From assembly GCA_018401275.1 (NCBI GenBank), contig JAGYKW010000004.1, positions 54,739-118,738 on the forward strand: DNA of 64,000 bases, read 5' to 3'. The notes under the pieces were generated by a model. That model saw nothing but the letters and a program-made list of their open reading frames with translations. It was not told where the DNA came from and searched no databases. Shown in pieces: positions 62,091 to 64,000 of this stretch (the stretch's first letter is position 1; each line of letters begins with the position of its first letter). The translations under genes and the position numbers were made by a program. This DNA is from Nitriliruptoraceae bacterium (lineage in GTDB: Bacteria > Actinomycetota > Nitriliruptoria > Nitriliruptorales > Nitriliruptoraceae).

Positions 62091-63800
62091 TCAGCGAGAG
62101 TGGTCGGACTCGTCGGCGCGTTCGACGATGAACTCGGCGAAGGCTGCGTCCCGTGCGACGTCGTCGTGCGCCGCACGTCGGGCGTCATCGGCATCGAGTC
62201 GAGCGACCAGTGGCGCTGCGGCGACGTGCAGCGGCTGGATCGTGACGTCGGCGCCGGCCGCGCGGAGCCGTTCGCAGTCCGCCGGATCCTCGGAGGCGAC
62301 CGCGATCGCCCCCGGGTAGCCGTTGAGGCGCAGCGATCGCACGAGCGTCAGGTTCGCCTCCAGCGACCGCAGCGTGCTGACGACCCAGCGTGAGCCTTCG
62401 AGCGGGAGGTGCTCTCCGAGGCTCGGGTCGTCGGCGTCGCCGTAGAGGATCGGGATCCCGAGCCGACCCTCCGCGACGGCGCGCGGGTCGAAGTCGACGC
62501 CGACGACGTGCTCGCCGCGGTCCAGCAGCTCCTCGACGACCGTCGAGCCGAACCGTCCGAGTCCGACCACGATGACGTCCGGGCGCAGTGGTGGCCCGTC
62601 CTCGAAGGTCGCATGGCCAGCCACGCGTCGTTCGAGCCTGGGGAGGCGGGAGGACAGCCGGTCCACGAGGCGTTCCGTCCTCGCGATCATCTGCGAGGAC
62701 ACAGCGATCGTGATGAGGGCCGTCGTGGTCACGATCCCGGCGATGTCGCTCCCCACGGAACCCTGCGCGACACCGAGCGCGACGAGGATGAGGGAGAACT
62801 CGCTGATCTGCGCCAGCGTGATCCCGGTCGCGAGCGAGACCTTCTGGCGATGGCCCGCGAGGGAGAGGAGTCCGGTGACGATGATCGGCTTGGCGACCAG
62901 CGCCGCGGCCGACAGGGTGAGGGCGATCGGCAGGCCTGCGCGCAGGGAGGCCGGATCGATGCCGGCGCCGATCTCGATGAAGAAGAAGAGGAGCAGGAAG
63001 TCGCGCAGCGGGGTCAGCCTCCCGCTGATCGCCTCGCGGTACGGCGTCGACGCGAGGGTCATCCCGGCGAGGAACGCGCCGACCTCGGCGCTGAAGCCCA
63101 GGATCGTCGAGAGCGCGCCGAAGGACACCGCCCAGGCGATGGCGCCCAGGACGAGCAGCTCCGCCTGACGACCCAGCAGGTGCATGGTCGGTGTCGCGAC
63201 GAACCTTCCGAGCACGAGTGACGCGAGGACGAACACGACCCCGCGCAGCAGCACGCCGACGAACTCGCCGATCGCGAGCGCGCCGTCGCCGGCGGTCGCG
63301 GTGAGCGCGATCATCGCCAGCACGACGACGATGTCCTGGATGACGAGGATGCCGACCGCGAGGCGGCCGTGCAGCCGGTCGATCATCCTCACGTCGGTCA
63401 GCAGCTTGACCACGACGACGGTGGAGGAGAACGTGAGGGCGAGGCCGAGGTAGATGGCGGCGATGCCGGTCCGCCCGAAGGCGGCGGCGATGCCCAGGCC
63501 GAGGAGGAAGGTGAGCACGATCTGCGCGAGTCCGACGACGAGCGCGACCGGGCCGAGACGAGCGACGATGCGGACATCGAGCTTGAGCCCGACGAGGAAC
63601 AGCAGGAGTGCGATACCGACCTCTGCGAGCAGCGTGATGCTCTCATCGATCCGGACCAGGCCGAGCACGCCCGGGCCGAGGGCGATGCCGGCGATCAGCA
63701 GACCGAGGAGGATCGGCTGGCGGAGCAGCACCGCGAGCAGGGCTGCGAGCGCCGAGACGACGAGGATCGCCGCCAACTGTTCGAACGCACCGATGTGCAT
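62091..63800 (-). CDS. KefB/CPA2-type cation-proton antiporter with TrkA-N domain
   Basis: A K+ or Na+ for H+ exchanger. Twelve helices (residues about 10-380) with the CPA2 motifs FLVGLKLDVR and GFSAEVGAFLAGMTLASTPYR, followed by a Rossmann-like TrkA-N domain (VIVVGLGRFGSTVVEELLDRGEHVVGVD) that senses NAD(H) and closes or opens the channel. 569 aa. ATG 63800 follows GAGGATC; the frame is open further, but the extra residues are not family-like. Confidence 0.88.
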   Translation of the reverse strand: MHIGAFEQLAAILVVSALAALLAVLLRQPILLGLLIAGIALGPGVLGLVRIDESITLLAEVGIALLLFLVGLKLDVRIVARLGPVALVVGLAQIVLTFLLGLGIAAAFGRTGIAAIYLGLALTFSSTVVVVKLLTDVRMIDRLHGRLAVGILVIQDIVVVLAMIALTATAGDGALAIGEFVGVLLRGVVFVLASLVLGRFVATPTMHLLGRQAELLVLGAIAWAVSFGALSTILGFSAEVGAFLAGMTLASTPYREAISGRLTPLRDFLLLFFFIEIGAGIDPASLRAGLPIALTLSAAALVAKPIIVTGLLSLAGHRQKVSLATGITLAQISEFSLILVALGVAQGSVGSDIAGIVTTTALITIAVSSQMIARTERLVDRLSSRLPRLERRVAGHATFEDGPPLRPDVIVVGLGRFGSTVVEELLDRGEHVVGVDFDPRAVAEGRLGIPILYGDADDPSLGEHLPLEGSRWVVSTLRSLEANLTLVRSLRLNGYPGAIAVASEDPADCERLRAAGADVTIQPLHVAAAPLVARLDADDARRAAHDDVARDAAFAEFIVERADESDHSR

Positions 63801-63830
63801 GAGGGATCCTCTGAGGTCCCTCCGGACGCT

Positions 63831-63862
63831 AGCGAGGCCCACCCCGGAGGGCGGGCCTCGCT
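63831..63862 (-). terminator. Strong hairpin after the pyrophosphatase gene
   Basis: AGCGAGGCCC (63831-63840) and GGGCCTCGCT (63853-63862) form a perfect 10-bp stem with a 12-base loop, about 22 bases past the stop of the upstream gene on the minus strand. No T tract follows. Confidence 0.55.
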
Positions 63863-63883
63863 GGACGAGCAGCGATCAGTGGC

Positions 63884-64000
63884 TCACAGGAAGACGGGCG
63901 CGAACACCAGCGCCACGATCGTCATGACCTTGATCAGGATGTTCATCGCCGGGCCGGAGGTGTCCTTGAACGGGTCACCCACGGTGTCGCCGACGACCGC
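63884..64000 (-). CDS. hppA: Membrane-bound pyrophosphatase, C-terminus only
   Basis: The last 38 residues of the H+ (or Na+) pumping pyrophosphatase: [20 protein letters not shown] is the highly conserved C-terminal catalytic motif, then [18 protein letters not shown]. The rest is outside the window. It would use PPi to pump protons and lies near the KefB-type antiporter. Confidence 0.93.
   Translation of the reverse strand, partial: AVVGDTVGDPFKDTSGPAMNILIKVMTIVALVFAPVFL

Overview
This window is very GC-rich chromosomal DNA from a deep-branching actinobacterium. The evidence is the grpE-dnaJ-hspR-clpB stress cluster, an F420-type luciferase-family oxidoreductase, DUF4446 and LytR-CpsA-Psr proteins, a caa3-type cytochrome oxidase with separate ctaA and ctaB, a reduced Tad pilus cluster, tRNA genes without an encoded CCA, and apparently leaderless transcripts. 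A member of Nitriliruptoria (Euzebya, Egibacter or Nitriliruptor relatives) fits best, but that placement is inference. I found no insertion sequence, prophage, CRISPR array or other sign of recent transfer, so this is mostly core genome.

Layout. 1-6650: heat-shock cluster (grpE, dnaJ, hspR, clpB) and a FAD oxidoreductase. 6780-10440: a phosphofructokinase with pyrophosphate-type residues, small proteins, and a B12-binding MerR (CarH-like) regulator divergent from a ProA-like dehydrogenase. 12066-14676: purA and purD. 14678-18055: methyltransferase, metallo-beta-lactamase/rhodanese sulfur protein, a fused MoaD-MoaE and a DUF302 protein. 18125-20919: zinc-independent ribosomal proteins L33, L28 and L31, then moaA and mogA around a 349-base structured gap. 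21066-23800: purC, DUF4446, pheA, tRNA-Ser(GCU), tRNA-Arg(ACG). 23827-27000: btuFCD under a cobalamin riboswitch, with a frameshift in btuD. 27015-31242: secreted-repeat lipoprotein, serS, tRNA-Ser(UGA), an LCP protein and its lipoprotein partner, DUF2256/DUF3253. 31319-38892: purS, purQ, purL joined to purF, and a MATE exporter. 38938-42873: rlmD-like methyltransferase (frameshifted), a lipoprotein and an ABC exporter. 43029-53227: the caa3 oxidase cluster ctaCDEF plus a cupredoxin, ctaA/ctaB for heme A, an LLM oxidoreductase and a second ABC exporter. 53390-57208: a cysteine-repeat surface protein, dGTPase and a SnoaL-like protein. 57294-61367: the Tad pilus cluster. 61443-64000: methyltransferase, KefB-type antiporter and the C-terminus of a membrane pyrophosphatase.

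Purine synthesis is spread over three loci (purA-purD, purC, purS-purQ-purL/F). Molybdopterin genes sit in two places about 1.5 kb apart. Pyrophosphate use recurs at both ends: a PPi-type phosphofructokinase and an H+-pyrophosphatase. Cobalamin appears twice, as an imported nutrient and as a probable light-sensing cofactor.

No wholly new system is evident. The observations most worth checking are three 11-bp direct repeats beside the CarH-like gene, short tandem duplications that begin at stop codons, a phased CCGG array with a 16-bp palindrome, a long inverted repeat in the moaA-mogA gap, a eukaryote-like cysteine-repeat membrane protein, and the purL-purF junction. Several genes carry single-base frameshifts. 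These may be sequencing errors and limit some calls.
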